Shown here: one piece after another, positions 10,640 to 22,639 of the stretch | Numbering within the stretch: position 1 is the first letter of the stretch | Layout of the letters: the number at the start of each line of letters is the position of its first letter | From: Emydura subglobosa | Lineage: Eukaryota > Chordata > Testudines > Chelidae | Assembly (NCBI GenBank): GCA_007922225.1 | Contig: ML679966.1 | Location: 51,547,583 to 51,611,582, forward strand | Direction: 5' to 3' | Length of the DNA: 64,000 bases | The notes under the pieces: model-generated | Database searches by the model: none | Told to the model about the DNA's origin: nothing | What the model saw: the letters and a program-made list of their open reading frames with translations, nothing else | Made by a program: the position numbers and the translations under genes

Positions 10640-11755
10640 TGGAGAGGCTTCACCTGAGAGTATGGCTCCTACAATGTTCCATCATGATGAGTTGATCTGC
10701 TTGGAACAGGTGAAGGACATATTATTAAACAGCAGAAGGACAACCACATGTAATACTTACCTGCATAAATGGAAGAGATTGAATATATTGTGTCAAAACA
10801 AACAAGCCTGGGCCATTACTGCCTCCTTACAATAATATTAGAATAATACATATTGGAACTAAAGAAATGTGGCCTGTTGCTTAGCTCAGACTACACCTCG
10901 CTGCTATTACTGCTTTTCACCACAAGGTGGATGGGATATCTATCTTTGCCCATCTTATCACCAAACACTTTCTTAAGGATATCAGAAGAATCCACCCTGA
11001 AAAACGAGTACCTACCCCACCTTAGGACTTGAAGTTGGTACTACACTGCCTTATGGGGCCCCATTCAAAACATTTGCAATGTGCTGTCTGACATATCTAT
11101 TGATGGAGGTGGCCTTCTTAGTCTCTATCATATCTGAGTAGGCAAGCTAGAGGTCCTCATGGCACACCCACCATAAACCATCTTTTTCAGGGACAAAGGC
11201 ACTCTAAGACCACATCCTAAATTTTTACCCAAAATACCTTCTTCTTTCCACCAACCAACCAACCAATCCATCTCTCCTTGTTCTTCCATAAACCTCATGG
11301 AAGTAAAGGGACTCCATACTACACACTCTGGACGTCAGACACACACTAGTGTTCTACCTTGAAAGAACTAAGCCCTTCAGAAAGTCACAGAAAATTTTTA
11401 TTTCAACTTAGGAACAATCTAAAGATTCTGCTATTTCTAAACAGAGACTATCCAAATGGATTTCTGGGTGCATCCACCTTTTGTTATCAACAGAAGGATT
11501 TACAACCCCCCACCAGGGATCTGAACCCACGCCACTAGATTCTTATCAACCTCAGTAACCTTTCTAAACAACATACCGATCATGGACATATGAAAAGTGG
11601 CTACCTGGGCATCAGCACACATGTTCACAGAACACTATGCTATCCAGGGTTCAAGATCGGATGCATTGTTAGGACTTACTGTATTGTCATCAATTGCTCA
11701 TGCAACTCCGAAGCCCCTTCCGACCACTGAGAGGCACTGCTGGACAGTCACCTGA
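10640..11755 (+). pseudogene. DIRS tyrosine recombinase, degenerate
   Basis: The N-terminal SAM-like part reads SRRTTTCNTYLHKWKRLNIL at about 10727-10786. The catalytic part begins near 11035. The C-terminal boxes remain near 11530-11635: H-A-T-R, one in-frame TGA, then VATWASAHMFTEHYAIQG, which preserves the H-x-x-R motif and the nucleophilic Tyr with its preceding His. The first catalytic Arg region (about 11125-11145) is disrupted by stops and a frameshift. The frame ends at TGA 11753-11755. These enzymes insert the circular DNA intermediate of DIRS elements. This copy cannot make a full protein. Confidence 0.7.
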
Positions 11756-11850
11756 AGTGGAACACCCAGAGGTACACTCCTCGAAAAGGAAAAGGTTACT
11801 CAACCTGTGCAGTAACTGAAGCACCTCTGGGTGCCCCACTATCCACCCCT
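11725..11850 (+). repeat. Internal complementary region of the plus-strand DIRS element
   Basis: CACCTGAAGTGGAACACCCA...TCCTCGA is the reverse complement of the outer left terminal repeat (TCGAGGAGT...CCACTTCAGGTAAC at 6557-6592). The adjacent AGGTTACTCAACCTGTGCAG segment corresponds to the outer right end. This is the circle-junction-like region typical of DIRS elements. Confidence 0.7.
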
Positions 11851-11889
11851 CTCCCCTCTACTTTGAAGTTCAATCTATGGACTTGGCAT

Positions 11890-12050
11890 TAGAGAAGGAA
11901 CTGAGGGGGGTCTGGTCATGCAACGTGAGATGGGGAGAGTACATGCGTGACCCAGATGAGAACTGCTGCTGAAATTCTCAGATCAGTGGTGCAGGGATGC
12001 ACATCCACCTAAAATGGAGCACCCTCTGGGACATCCCTCTCGAAGAATCT
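11890..12050 (+). repeat. Right inverted terminal repeat of the plus-strand DIRS element
   Basis: Inverted, diverged copy of 6551-6730; ends CCCTCTCGAAGAATCT. Confidence 0.75.
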
Positions 12051-12559
12051 CTGCTATTGCACAGGGTGAGTAATGTTCTCATCTTTAGTCTTTGATTTTG
12101 TTTAAATACTTCGATATATTTGCTTCCTTAATAGTCACAAGGAACAGAGGATTCTACAATACTTCATTGCTGTAGCCTCACAATCCAAATCCCCATCAAG
12201 TTTCTCTCATTTTAATTCTCTTCAAATGCTGGGAAGCAGTCTTTGTTGCAACATCTGAGAGTTTAGTAAATAGTTAAGTTACTTGGCACAGTCCCCTTAA
12301 GAGAGATGAGCCAGCAGGGACCTAGAAACAGGCTTTTGTTCCTGTGAATAGTTTCATGTTATAGCTCAGTAGGCAAGGGTGTGTTTATCTGATGTATGTA
12401 TACAGTCTCCTCTATGTGTATTAACCTCAGCAATCTTAACACATCTCTTGGGGGGAAAAAGTTATCATTCTCCCTAGAAAATGGAACTTAACATACATTC
12501 CAAGGTAATTTCTAAACACTTAGAGAAATATACTGTACATGTGCTTTAAATATTGTAAT

Positions 12560-13171
12560 TATTAGGGCTGTCCAGTACACCAACCCCCTTGGGTGTCAGT
12601 AACAATGCCAGGTGTACTGAAACTTGGAGACAAGCACCATAGGTGCTTTAGCAGCTTGTCCTTGTAGTTGCTAGCCCTGGTGGGTCCCATAACCACTGAG
12701 GCATACAGCTAAGGGAAAGAGGACTTTCTGAGGGCCGGCAGGAAAGGGAAAAGTTGCAGATACATTAGGTACAGAGGCTTAGGCAGTTACAGATCAAAGT
12801 GAGTAATAGCAATTGTTGTTTGGATTCTGAGGAGAGGCCAGTCCAAATCAAGAGTCAGGGCTCTTCAGGCCTAGTAACTGGGGTTCTCTCTCCAATCTAG
12901 GCTCTATTCCAGCAAGTAGGCGCTTGCAAGGTTCCTGGCCAGGCTCTGTTACTGACTCTCATTGGGCCTTTCTCTGCGCTGGCTCCCTATCCAGCTGCTG
13001 CTGCTCCCCAGAAGTCCCACACAGATCTGTACCCAGTTGTATCATCTGGCAGTCATAGCCTGTTGCACATGTGGCTCTGTCCACAGTTCCTCAGGCTGCT
13101 TTCCAGCTCCCTGCTGCTATGTGGCTCCTGCTTGTTGCAGGGTACTTGCTACGATCAGTGGAAGTTGCCAG
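12560..13171. repeat. Unclassified repeat, related to 20640-21030
   Basis: Shares ATGCCAGGTGTA, GAGACAAGCA, TCAGGCCTAGT and TCTCATTGG in the same order with the block at 20640-21030, with gaps. Both are probably old copies of one interspersed family; the LTR at 13172 follows directly. Confidence 0.4.
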
Positions 13172-13766
13172 TGAGACACGGTGCGCCCGATTTGTAGATC
13201 AATAAAGTTTAATGCGCAAGGATTTCTTAGAAAGTTAGTTCAGTACAAAGCCAAAAATTAACTACAACGTATCCATACTCACTAGACCCAAGGAGTTACG
13301 TGTTCACTCCTTTGGCTGCACACAAGAACAACTTTCTTCAGGAGCCCAGACAGGTGATCAGGCTGGCGGCAGCATCACCTGCGGAATCAGTTGGCAATGA
13401 AGCGTGTTCCTTGTCTGGATAGTGGCTTTTTATACCCTTTTTTACACAATGTCCATTCATTCACTTATCTGAGTAGGATTCTTAAGTTGTTCACTTTCTC
13501 TATCCTTGAATATTAGTTATTACTAACAGTGATGTTCTCACCATGATAAATTGGAGCAAAATAACCCTTGGTCGTGGGAGAGGCAGGGGAAATATCACCC
13601 CTTAACATAAAATATATAAACTCTTGTCCATCTTTATCTGTGTGCAGCTGCAAACTAACAAACTATGTGCTTTATTGTGCCAAACCCACATTAATTATTA
13701 TTTGCTAGGATGTACAGAAACTGAGGTATCACGAGGTTACTCAGCAATCTATTGGTCTCTGCCACA
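13172..13766 (-). mobile_element. Probable solo LTR of an endogenous retrovirus, minus strand
   Basis: Read on the minus strand it begins TGTGGCAGAGACC and ends GGGCGCACCGTGTCTCA, so it has TG and CA ends over 595 bp. A TATA box (GGGTATAAAAAGCC) lies at 13424-13437 and an ATTAAA poly(A) signal at 13208-13213, in the right order and spacing for U3-R-U5. A 4-6 bp target duplication was not evident. No viral protein-coding sequence adjoins it. Confidence 0.55.
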
Positions 13767-15130
13767 TGTAAAAAGCAGTCAGGCTCCTGAGGCTTAGGCC
13801 TCAAACAGTGGTCAAGCAATCTCACCAGTGGTCAAGCAGCTCGGTCAAGCAACTGAGGCCAAGCGAGGCCTCCAACACCACTCTTGTCCCAAACACAGCC
13901 AGCTGCTTCCTGTTTTAGGACCTTTCCCCTTACCTGGCCAGGAGAATGGAAGTCCAGAGGGGAAGAGGCTGATGGGAGCTGTAGTTCTCTGCTTTGCTGA
14001 TCCATCACACTATAGAAAAGTGCCCAAGAATTTAACTTTTGTAATCCAGACCCAACACTCACCATTACACGGGTTGTCATCAGAGATCACATATTTAAAG
14101 GCTTTATAACTAAGCAAAGGTTTCTTCTTTGTCCTGGGAGGCAGACTCAAATTGGAAAAACACTCTATTTTCAATAGATTTAACACTTGCTTGGTCTCAT
14201 TCTTCCCCTATACAACCCCAGTTTGTGTGTCTGCCATTCTTAAAAGTCACTGCAGTGCATCCTGCAAAGGGACTTCACCTCTTTGCCCCTGGCAGGGGTG
14301 CCATTTTGTGGGCAGCAGTCCTCAGATGTTGAGCAGGAGCCATGGTTCTACTGAACCAGGAGGATAAGTTTAGCACAAGAATAAAAATAACAATGCCGCC
14401 AACTGAGGAATACCACCTTCACCCCATGAATACAGTCTTTAGTCCTTACTATGAAACTTGGCAGGAAAACCCAGAGTAGTTCACTTAACTAATGGGAGCA
14501 ATGCTTACTGTCCATGGGGTCAATATAGCACAGGACAGTTTAAAAAAAAATTTAAATAAAAAAAAAATCACAGAATGGGGGGCAGAATGGCTTCATTTAA
14601 ACTAACAAGTGCGTAGAAAAGCTGAAAAGAGAAAACAGCGTCTCATTAAATAACTCCATTGCAAACAGTGTAATACTATATAAAACCACCATCTGACCAT
14701 TCCCACAATGACCTCCCTCCTTCTTTCAAGAACCAGTTTCTAAAATATGCTAGCTGGTGGGCTCATTGCAACAGGTAATGGACTCCAGTGATAGGATAGA
14801 AGGGGAGGGGTACCGCACAAATCAGCAAGAAGGCATAGATACCTCTGGAACTCTAACCATGGCAGGCTACACTAATCCACCCATAATTTTGTCCTTTCCA
14901 GCTGGGGGCAGGAATCCACGGCCTCTGTAGGTTGCTGGACCAGGAAGTCCCTTTTGAGAACAATGTCTTGGGCGCTGGCCTGATCTTTTAGCTGAAGTCC
15001 GCACTGGCAGTTTACAGAGTTTTAGGTCTCCTGGGTGGGCAATGAGAATTGGAGCTTGCAGAAGATAAGCAGAGAGAGCTCTATTCTCCACCTTATTATT
15101 CCCACTCTTGCAATTTTTGGCCTTTTTTTT
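13767..15130. other. Unassigned, likely repeat-derived
   Basis: Contains AGTGGTCAAGCA repeated at 13807-13846, CAGGGGTGCCATTTTGTGGG-like phrases and poly-A tracts near 14550. No gene recognised; ORFs such as 13828-14109 and 14867-15091 lack support. Confidence 0.4.
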
Positions 15131-17560
15131 TTTTAAGCTCCAACATCTGAAGTCATATGATTTTTAAAAAAGGTTTCTAGCCCTCACGGTTATGGGAGAA
15201 CCTTGAAAACATGAACTCTTAACATTGAAAAAACAGAAGGCAACTACAAAGACACTTTTTTTCTTTTTTAAAACATTGTAATTTCAAAGGCAATTCATGA
15301 TCTTTGGATGCTTGGGGTTGGCAATGCTGTCATCTTCTGTCCTCTGCTTAACACTTATGCCTCACCATTTTAGTTCTCCTTCCCTTGGGGAAAGGCTTTT
15401 AATTCTTTCAAAGGGTCTCTAGTGACCTGGTCCAGATTCCACTGACTACTTTCATAAAGGTGAGCTCTTGTTGCTATGGCAATTGGAGCTAAAGCCTGTA
15501 CTCCAATCAGAAGGCTTTTGGGGGGTAGGTTTTTTCCAGGAGTCACTGTTGCAAGTTGGACTGCAATTACATGAATGCCTGAACTCTATAGGGCTCACAG
15601 AAATATAGTAAATCCCACCATGGTTATATGACATAGTGCTCCCACTATGAGTTTTGCTTATTGAGGTCATATAGAAATGTTATATATAGCACGTTCTGTC
15701 ATCTTTAATTTCCAGGTTCAGAAACTCAAGTAGTAATTTTTTCCATGCTTGTAATAGTACCCATGGCTTCCTTGCCAGACATAATTCCCAGAGTTCTTCT
15801 ATGCCTCATCCATTCACAGCTCTTTAGAAGCCTATACTTCTACTTCACAAAGCTATTTACAGCTGTTCTAGAGTAAAATTTCTGATCCTAAATAGATGGT
15901 GTTTTTCTGCACTATAATATGCCCGCTCAGCATCCCCACCCCCTTCATATCATTTACTTTTGATGCTAGACTATGAAACCTCTCTTTTTCTCTGTCTTTA
16001 ACTGATGTGAAAATTGTCAGTAATTGATCAGTCTTGTGTTTATGGTTTCCACAAACTCAGGTTGATCCTTGATGCTTGAATTTTCAAAGTGAAATGTCAG
16101 CAGTAGAGCAGATGACTCCATCTGTCAAGCTTAGGTATTTTATTTTTACTCTTTGGCACCTTGGAAACTTTCTCTGCATGTCTTTTTTTATGCAGTCAGA
16201 GGAACTGAGGGCCTCTTCCAATTTGCTTGTAAAGTTACATATGTTTTAAATAAAATCAATGCACCCTATTATGTTGTTTACCTGCAGTTCCCTTGATATA
16301 GGAGCTCAAACAAGTAATTTCTGTTCATTAGCAATACGATCATATACAGTAATTGATTAGTTTTGCTTTCACCTACAGTAACAGGGATGTGATAGGGAAA
16401 GAGTCTCCATTGCTCAGGCTATGTTTCATGATCCTGTAACCCATGTGTGGCCTTTTTGTCACACTTTGAACAGTCTTCTACCCCCTTGTCCATATCTTTG
16501 TTCTTCAATAGCACTTATTACTGATAAGCTGCTGAATAAAGATGGATTTTGTATCAGACTCTGTAAATATTCAGGCTATTGTTCTTTCTGATCTCCTCTA
16601 CGGTGTATTCAATAATAAAAACGTAGCACCAAGAATGTCAGGCTCTGGTTCCTGAAAGCTTCACACTCAACAATGAAGGTTTCTACTATATCTTCAAAGA
16701 GACTTTCACAAAGGACCCAACTCCCTCTCTGTTCCCAACTATACAAAGTTGGGGAAACTTATCTGTGCATATTTTGGGGGGCTCCATCTAGGTCGTTACA
16801 AAAAATATATGAACGATAGTTTCACAAGATTTTGCATTCAAAATCACTGGTATTTAGTTGCTAGCCTTGGCTTAATTTAATTGCATCATGACTAGTCAGG
16901 CTAACGTTTCATTGCTTTAAAAACCTCTTGTTGGAGTTTCAGTATTTGTGTGTCATGCATATAACAGATAGTCAATAAGTGCATTTCTGTGGACTTTTAC
17001 AATAAATAGAAAACAGGTGTAGAAAGGAATCTAAAGCAATTAAAATAACATGTTCACAGTTGTAATGACTGAGCAATTAGGGACTAAATTCCTGGCCCAG
17101 ATATGTTGTGATTCAAAGGCCCCTGGAGTAAGGTAACTCCATTATTCAGCTGCCAACCTGAATCCCCTGATGATACTGATATGTAACTGCTGGAAATTTT
17201 CAGTTGTCATCTGTTAGGGTATTTCTAGGCATTTTGCCAGTGTTAAGGTTTAGCTTCTGCAGAAAACTTGGGAGATGTGTTATTTTTAATGAATCCATGA
17301 CTCAGTTTACCTACCTACTTTTATACTGAGTGTTACGTGAACTCAAAGGGTTAACTCCTGCTCTCCACCCAGGAGACCAGGAAGAGAGGCAATGATCTGA
17401 AGCAGGGCCTGCTTAACTAAGCACGGAGACGCTAAAGGGTCATCTAAGATTCATGTGTACAACCTTTGTACATCTCATGACACATAATATTTTGTTTTTG
17501 AAAAGCCTTAACTGTGTCACTCCATACATTTTCTGGTTACAAAGCTCCCAAAAGAGAAGA
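15131..17560. other. Unique AT-rich sequence
   Basis: Only short, unsupported ORFs (for example 15452-15670). Confidence 0.4.
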
Positions 17561-17564
17561 CTTA

Positions 17565-17859
17565 CGGCTTGTCTACACTTACCTCCGAGATTCGGCGGCA
17601 GGCGACGGGAGTTACACAAGTTTTTTGTGTAGCTTGTGTAACTCCCATCGACTTCTCTGCATCTTTTCTGCGTGCAGTCTTCGCTGCACTGCGCCAACAG
17701 GAACTGCGTTCCTATCAACACAGTGCTATGCCACTTAAGAAGGTGGTCTTAATAAGTTGATTTCTGGATCAACTGAGCGGGTCTTCACTGACTACTCAGT
17801 CAATCCAGAGAAATCGATCTGACGACGGTGAATTTGCCACCGTCAGTGAAGACGTAGCC
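17565..17859. mobile_element. TTA-flanked MITE with internal hairpin, 295 bp
   Basis: Left end CGGCTTGTCTACACTT, right end AAGACGTAGCC (complement GGCTACGTCTTCACT), flanked by TTA at 17562-17564 and 17860-17862. Inside, GGGAGTTACACAAG (17607-17620) and its exact complement (17633-17646) form a 14-bp stem with a 12-base loop. A Harbinger-type MITE is the likely class. Confidence 0.7.
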
Positions 17860-18040
17860 TTAAGCAGAGTTCCTACTCTGCAGGCATCTTTATAGCCTTT
17901 TCTGCCCATATAATTCATAGATTCATCTTTGGTTTCATTCATTGTATAACTTCAGATATTCCCTTTTGGGGCCAAATAAACATGATATAGAGACAGTCAC
18001 TTGTAAAATAGGATAAAATATAATCTGTAGATAGGGATTT

Positions 18041-18066
18041 TTGTGTGTGTGTGTGTGTGTGTGTGT
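18041..18066. repeat. (TG)n microsatellite
   Basis: About 13 TG units. Confidence 0.95.
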
Positions 18067-18315
18067 CAGTGATCCCACTGATGTCTCATTCTTTGGATTT
18101 TGTTAGGTAACAGTTATAAGGCCACACAAATAACAAAGATGAGAGAAGTTAGCCTACTCTTGTAACATGCTGTAAACTGAAAACATGTGAGCTTGAGTTA
18201 GTAATCCCTGACTTGACAGAATGGAAAATAACAAAGAATCTGTTTATTGCAAACCTTTATAGTCTATGGTCTGTAAAAGACCATGCACATTTACAGTGTA
18301 GTAATCTTTAATTGC

Positions 18316-18890
18316 TCATAGACTCATAGACTTTAAGGTCAGAAGGGACTATTATGCTCATCTAATCTGACCTCCTGCACAACACAGGCCACAGAACTTC
18401 AACCAACCATTCCTGTAATAGAGCCCTAACCTATGATTTGCTATGACTGTACCTAAAGACTTCAAGGTACAGAGAATCCACCAGCAAGTGACCCATGCCC
18501 CACGCTACAGAGGAAGACAAAAACCCACCAGGGCCTTTACCAATCTGCCTTGGGGGAGAATTCCTTCCTGACCCCAAATATGGCAATCAGCTAAACCTTG
18601 AGTGTGTGCGCAAGACTCACCAGCCAGACACCCAGGAAAGAATTCTCTGTAGTAACGCAGAGCCCACCCCATCTAACATCCCATCGCAGGCCATTGGGCA
18701 TATTTACCCCTAGTAGTCAAAGATCAGCTAATTGCCAAATTAGTCTGTCCTACCATACTATCCTCTCCATAAACTTCTCAAGCTCAGTCTTGAAGCCAGC
18801 TAGGCTTTTTGCTCCCACTGCTCCCCTTGGAAGGCTGTTTCAGAATTTTACTTCTCTGTTGGTTAGAAATCACTCCTCTGATGGTTAGAA
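18316..18890 (-). mobile_element. CR1 LINE, 3' end, minus strand
   Basis: Begins TCATAGACTCATAGACTTTA, the complement of the CR1 3' terminal octamer repeats, followed by the conserved AGAAGGGACTATTATG...CTAATCTGACCTCCTGCAC block and ending near CTTGGAAGGCTGTTTCAGAA. About 575 bp, 5' truncated as is usual for CR1. Confidence 0.88.
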
Positions 18891-20389
18891 AAAATTATAT
18901 TATTTAGATACAGCGCATATTTTGTATGTATATAGTCTCATACGCCAACAGACATTATGAAATCTAATCACAGCTACACATTTGAAACTGCTCAAATGGT
19001 CAAAATTTAATCTGTGTACTAAAAATGTTGTTTGCTCAACATATTAATGAAAAGCTGCACTAAGAATTTAGCTGGGAAAACTTTCAATATATGTACACAA
19101 CACAAATAAGCATCTTGAACTGCTGTAACACTGTTTGTATTAAACACTGCTCTTTTGGTGTCAGTGATTATATTTTGTGATTAATTATAGTGGTTTGTTG
19201 CGTCACTATTTGAAATGCAAACCTTGTTTCCATATTGATAAGTTTGTTTAACTAGCTCTGCTGTTTTTCTTTATAATTTGAGCTAGGTAGTTTTCTAAAA
19301 TCTGAAAAAAATACTCCTACTGTGCATCAGATGCTGCATTTTTTTTTCATTGGCACGATGTTATTCTCATTTCCATATGCACAACTATGGCATCAGATAC
19401 CACAGTGATGAGTACCATCTAAGAACCTAAAAGAAACCTATGTAGTTCACATTGTTCTGGATTTGTGATAGAAAATCAAATTATTTGACCTGTATCTTTA
19501 CCTTGATAGTGTCTCAGAGTAATAGGGTGGATATTCTTAGCTTTATACAAGCCTGGACTTTCTTTTCTTGTTTTGCTTCATCCTCCACCCATTTCTGACA
19601 ACCCTGAATTTCCCATGATGGAATTATTGCATCTTTAATTCTTTGAAAAAGATCATGTGGAGGAAAACTGTGATAAATGGTCAGATGAGACACCGGTTCA
19701 GAAAGGAGAGGGTTTCTTTTAAGGAGCTAAGACTCAGCAGTAGCATCAGGAGTGAGGATCTGTTCCCCAACCACCTGTAGCCAGAACTTTATGGACACAT
19801 GGCCCCAGGAGCATCCGTGTCCCTTCCAAGAGCACTACACTGTTGGCAGGAGCCCTCTGTGGAACTCACAGGAAGGTGGCTCTTTAAGAAATATAAACTC
19901 ATTTGCAGTAGCAGCAGGGGGAGGGAGCTAGCTGAACACCTTTCTACTACCCTACTTGCAGAGACAGGAATTTCAAGGCACATGGCATCTTTACGGTTAG
20001 TAGTCCTGATTATGTCAACGGTTCTGACTTCTGTATGCTCCTTGCAGAGTTAGGAGACAGACTTTGGAGTGGAAAGGGATCTAATTGAGAGGGGTTAGGT
20101 TATGGGCTGGCCAGGGTGGCACCTCCAACAGCCTTGATTGCAGTGAGAGCAGCATACAGGTCCCAGGATCAACGTGCCCTCTTGTACCTGACAGTTGCAA
20201 GGATCCACCCCTGTCCCCTTGGTGGTGGTGGTGGTGGTGGCGGCGGCCTGGGAGAAACCTGGGAACAAGATAGCCTTCCAGCCTTCTCATGGAACCAGCA
20301 TCCTAAGGGAGGGAGCCTGAGGCAGAGAGATTGGGTGGATGGAGCGACCCCGTCAGAGTGTTTTTGGGATAGTTGCTTTTTGTTAAAGC
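18891..20389. other. Unassigned sequence
   Basis: 18891-19690 is AT-rich. 19690-20380 is more GC-rich, with a GGT microsatellite and overlapping frames caused by low stop density. No gene recognised. Confidence 0.35.
20220..20246. repeat. (GGT)n microsatellite
   Basis: Seven GGT units followed by GGCGGCGGC. Confidence 0.95.
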
Positions 20390-20515
20390 AACCTAGACTA
20401 TAAACTCTTTAGGATAGGGACCTGCCTCATTCAGTGTTTTTGTTCAGTGCCCAGCACACCAGGGACCTGATTTGACTGGGGCCTCTGGGTTGTATTGTGC
20501 TATGAATAGTAACCA
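20390..20515 (+). mobile_element. L2/MIR-type 3' tail, plus strand
   Basis: TATAAACTCTTTAGGATAGGGACC, GTTCAGTGCCCAGCACACC and GGGGCCTCTGGGTTGTATTG match the L2/MIR-like tail common in turtles. Confidence 0.75.
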
Positions 20516-20639
20516 CTACTTGCTAGGTAGAGAAGTGATTGGGGATAGTCTACTACATGGAAAGGGGAAAGCAAACAAATACAATATTCTAGCTGAGCCT
20601 GCTTGATAGGGATGCTGCGAGTGCCATGATGCACTGAAC

Positions 20640-21180
20640 TCTGTCTGGGACTTGGTAGTATGCCAGGTGTATGAGCTCAGAGACAAGCATTGAAGCACTT
20701 CAGATGCTAGGCACCTGGAGGCCCTACCACAAGGTGGGTCCCCTCCCCACTAAGCACTCACCGGCATTGCTAGAAGGAAATGGTAGATCAGTTCCTGGAG
20801 GGCACAAGAGGAGACGATAACCCCGTCCTATGGTAGCTCCTCAGGCCTAGTTCCTGCAGTGGACTCTCTAGTCCATCCTTTTGTTGAGGGCCACCTAGTA
20901 GTGTGTAGATTCCAGTATCAGGGTTCAGTCTCATTGGCTGCGCTTTCTTTGTGGGCCCCTCTGCATTGCCCTTCAGTTGTCTATTCATACAGGTTGTTGC
21001 ATGCGTGCAGACTGCTTCCCTGTATCCTTCAGCTGCTGCGGGCCCTCTGCCAGAATGAAATGCAAACCTCATCTGTTTGTCTTGTTCTTTCAAAGTCTAC
21101 ACACACTTACACACATACTAATTCCAACAGGTTGTGAAGGAAGAAAAAAGGAAAGATTATTTCTATTTTTAAATACAGGA
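20640..21180. repeat. Unclassified repeat, related to 12560-13171
   Basis: Shares an ordered set of short identities with 12560-13171 (ATGCCAGGTGTA, AGACAAGCA, CTCAGGCCTAGT). Ends near a CACACACTTACACACA low-complexity stretch. Confidence 0.35.
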
Positions 21181-21229
21181 GAGGTGCCCAGAGATACTGC
21201 AGCAATGGGAGCCATATAAGGATTGAGCT

Positions 21230-22345
21230 AGGCAGCTAAAAAATTAAAACTGGCAGTTTCACCTCATCCCCAAACCAGAAATTAACTAATCAGAGAGATA
21301 CCAAACACAAATAAACCCTGCCTCCCCCATGGACACCACTGTGATCCGTCCATGCCTAGGGCAGCCACCTGAGCATGCCAAGGTCAGGGCAGGCTGTAAA
21401 AGGAGAGCAGATTCTCCCCATACTAGTGGGTGACACTGAAGTCAGACTTCCCAACCAGCCACAAACTGTGCTTCTGATTCCCCACACTGGGTATCAAGAA
21501 GCCAAAATAAAATATACACAGCCCCCTTTACTGCATTTCAGTCTCCGGCTCCCAATCAGCCACTAGGTCCAGTAAAGAGACCAGTTGTTTAAAACTCTAT
21601 GCTCTTTACCAAAAAGGTTTCTCCTGACCCCAAAGGGTAAGCCACAGTACCAGATCAATATAAGTTTGGATCTTACCCAAAATACCACGTTGCCAGCCAA
21701 TCCTTTAGTAACTAAAACTAAAGGTTTATTATAAAAAGAAAGAAACAAACTATAAGAGAAATGTTAAAGGATTAAAGCAATCAGATACATACAAATGATT
21801 TGAAAGTCCATATACCTCAGGTTTCTAGTATAATCCCTCTGGTGTACATCCAGTACCTGGATGGGTCGCAGTCCTTTGTTTAACAGCTTCAGTTCAATTC
21901 AGTTGTAGATGAGTTGATCCAGAGGTAGGCTGGAGACTAAAAACAAAATGGATCTCGGGCAGCTGCCTTTTGTGTCCTTTGCCATGCTGCTTGTGGAAAT
22001 TTACAGGAACAAAATGGCGTCCAGAGTCACATGAGTAAGTCCTAGTGACGCATCAGGTATATCCCTGGCTTCTCCCCCTGGTCCATTGTACCTGTGAGTT
22101 TTCTTAATGGGCCATTAAGCAGACTAGTGCTGCAGCCATCCTGTCTGGGGTGTCACCCAGACACAGCACAATTTGAACATAACACATGAATATAACACAT
22201 AAACATCATCATCGTACTTAGCACATTATAGCCTTTCTAACAGTACCTGACATTGCATATCTCACATGAATTACTATGATTTTGACATACTGATGTTAAA
22301 CAACATAATAAATGCCCCCCACAATCCAGCCAGCGTGACAACTAT
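21230..22345 (-). repeat. Long unclassified interspersed repeat, LTR-like
   Basis: About 1.1 kb resembling a multi-copy turtle repeat, with AACTAAAGGTTTATTATAAAAAG in its middle. On the minus strand it would begin TGTCACGCTGGCTGGATTG. No ORF or clean termini, so the class is uncertain. Confidence 0.35.
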
Positions 22346-22509
22346 CACTTATTATATCTGTCACTCCCTAAAAAGCTAGGCATTGCAGTCTGCCATGAAG
22401 GGTCATGGTATTTCAGATCAAGGTGAGAAGTTCCTCACTGAGCACACCCTGGTAGCAACATTCTCCCTTTTATACCAAGAGGATTCCATTTTGAATCCTC
22501 TGTTGATCA

Positions 22510-22599
22510 AATAGGGGTTGGTCCTGCTTTGAGCAGGTGGTTGGACTAGATGATCTCCTGAGATCCCTTCCATCCCTAATCATCTTCAATGATTCAAAG
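22510..22599 (+). mobile_element. CR1 LINE 3' tail fragment, plus strand
   Basis: GGTTGGACTAGATGATCTCC then GAGATCCCTTCCATCCCTAA and a decayed ATGATTC end are the standard CR1 3' terminus. Confidence 0.85.
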
Positions 22600-22639
22600 C
22601 TGTGGCATTAACAAACTGACAGAGAAGTCAAGACAGATG

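Larger units (their letters stand above)
6551..12050 (+). mobile_element. DIRS-type tyrosine-recombinase retrotransposon, degenerate, plus strand
   Basis: About 5.5 kb. The order is left inverted terminal repeat, gag-like ORF, LTR-like insertion, reverse transcriptase remnant, RNase H remnant, tyrosine recombinase remnant, internal complementary region, right inverted terminal repeat. The left end (6551-6730) and right end (11890-12050) are diverged inverted copies: both contain GAGAATTTCAGCAGCAGT and CCTCAGTTCCTTCTC in opposite orientation. DIRS elements replicate by reverse transcription but integrate through a circular intermediate with a tyrosine recombinase, without LTRs and without target duplication. 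Stops and frameshifts are scattered through every domain, so the copy is inactive. A different family member lies on the other strand at 48597-52085. Confidence 0.85.

Noticed and set aside
9852..10835. 327-codon ORF, the longest in the window, as a host gene
   Set aside because: Its start and end match DIRS RNase H and recombinase sequences, and its middle is out of frame with the cognate protein (which is read in the frames at 10006 and 10330). It is a retroelement relic.
19780..20060. Possible signal-peptide ORF ending before a CTTGCAG
   Set aside because: The short hydrophobic frame is followed by a stop and has no downstream coding sequence; the acceptor-like site is not supported.
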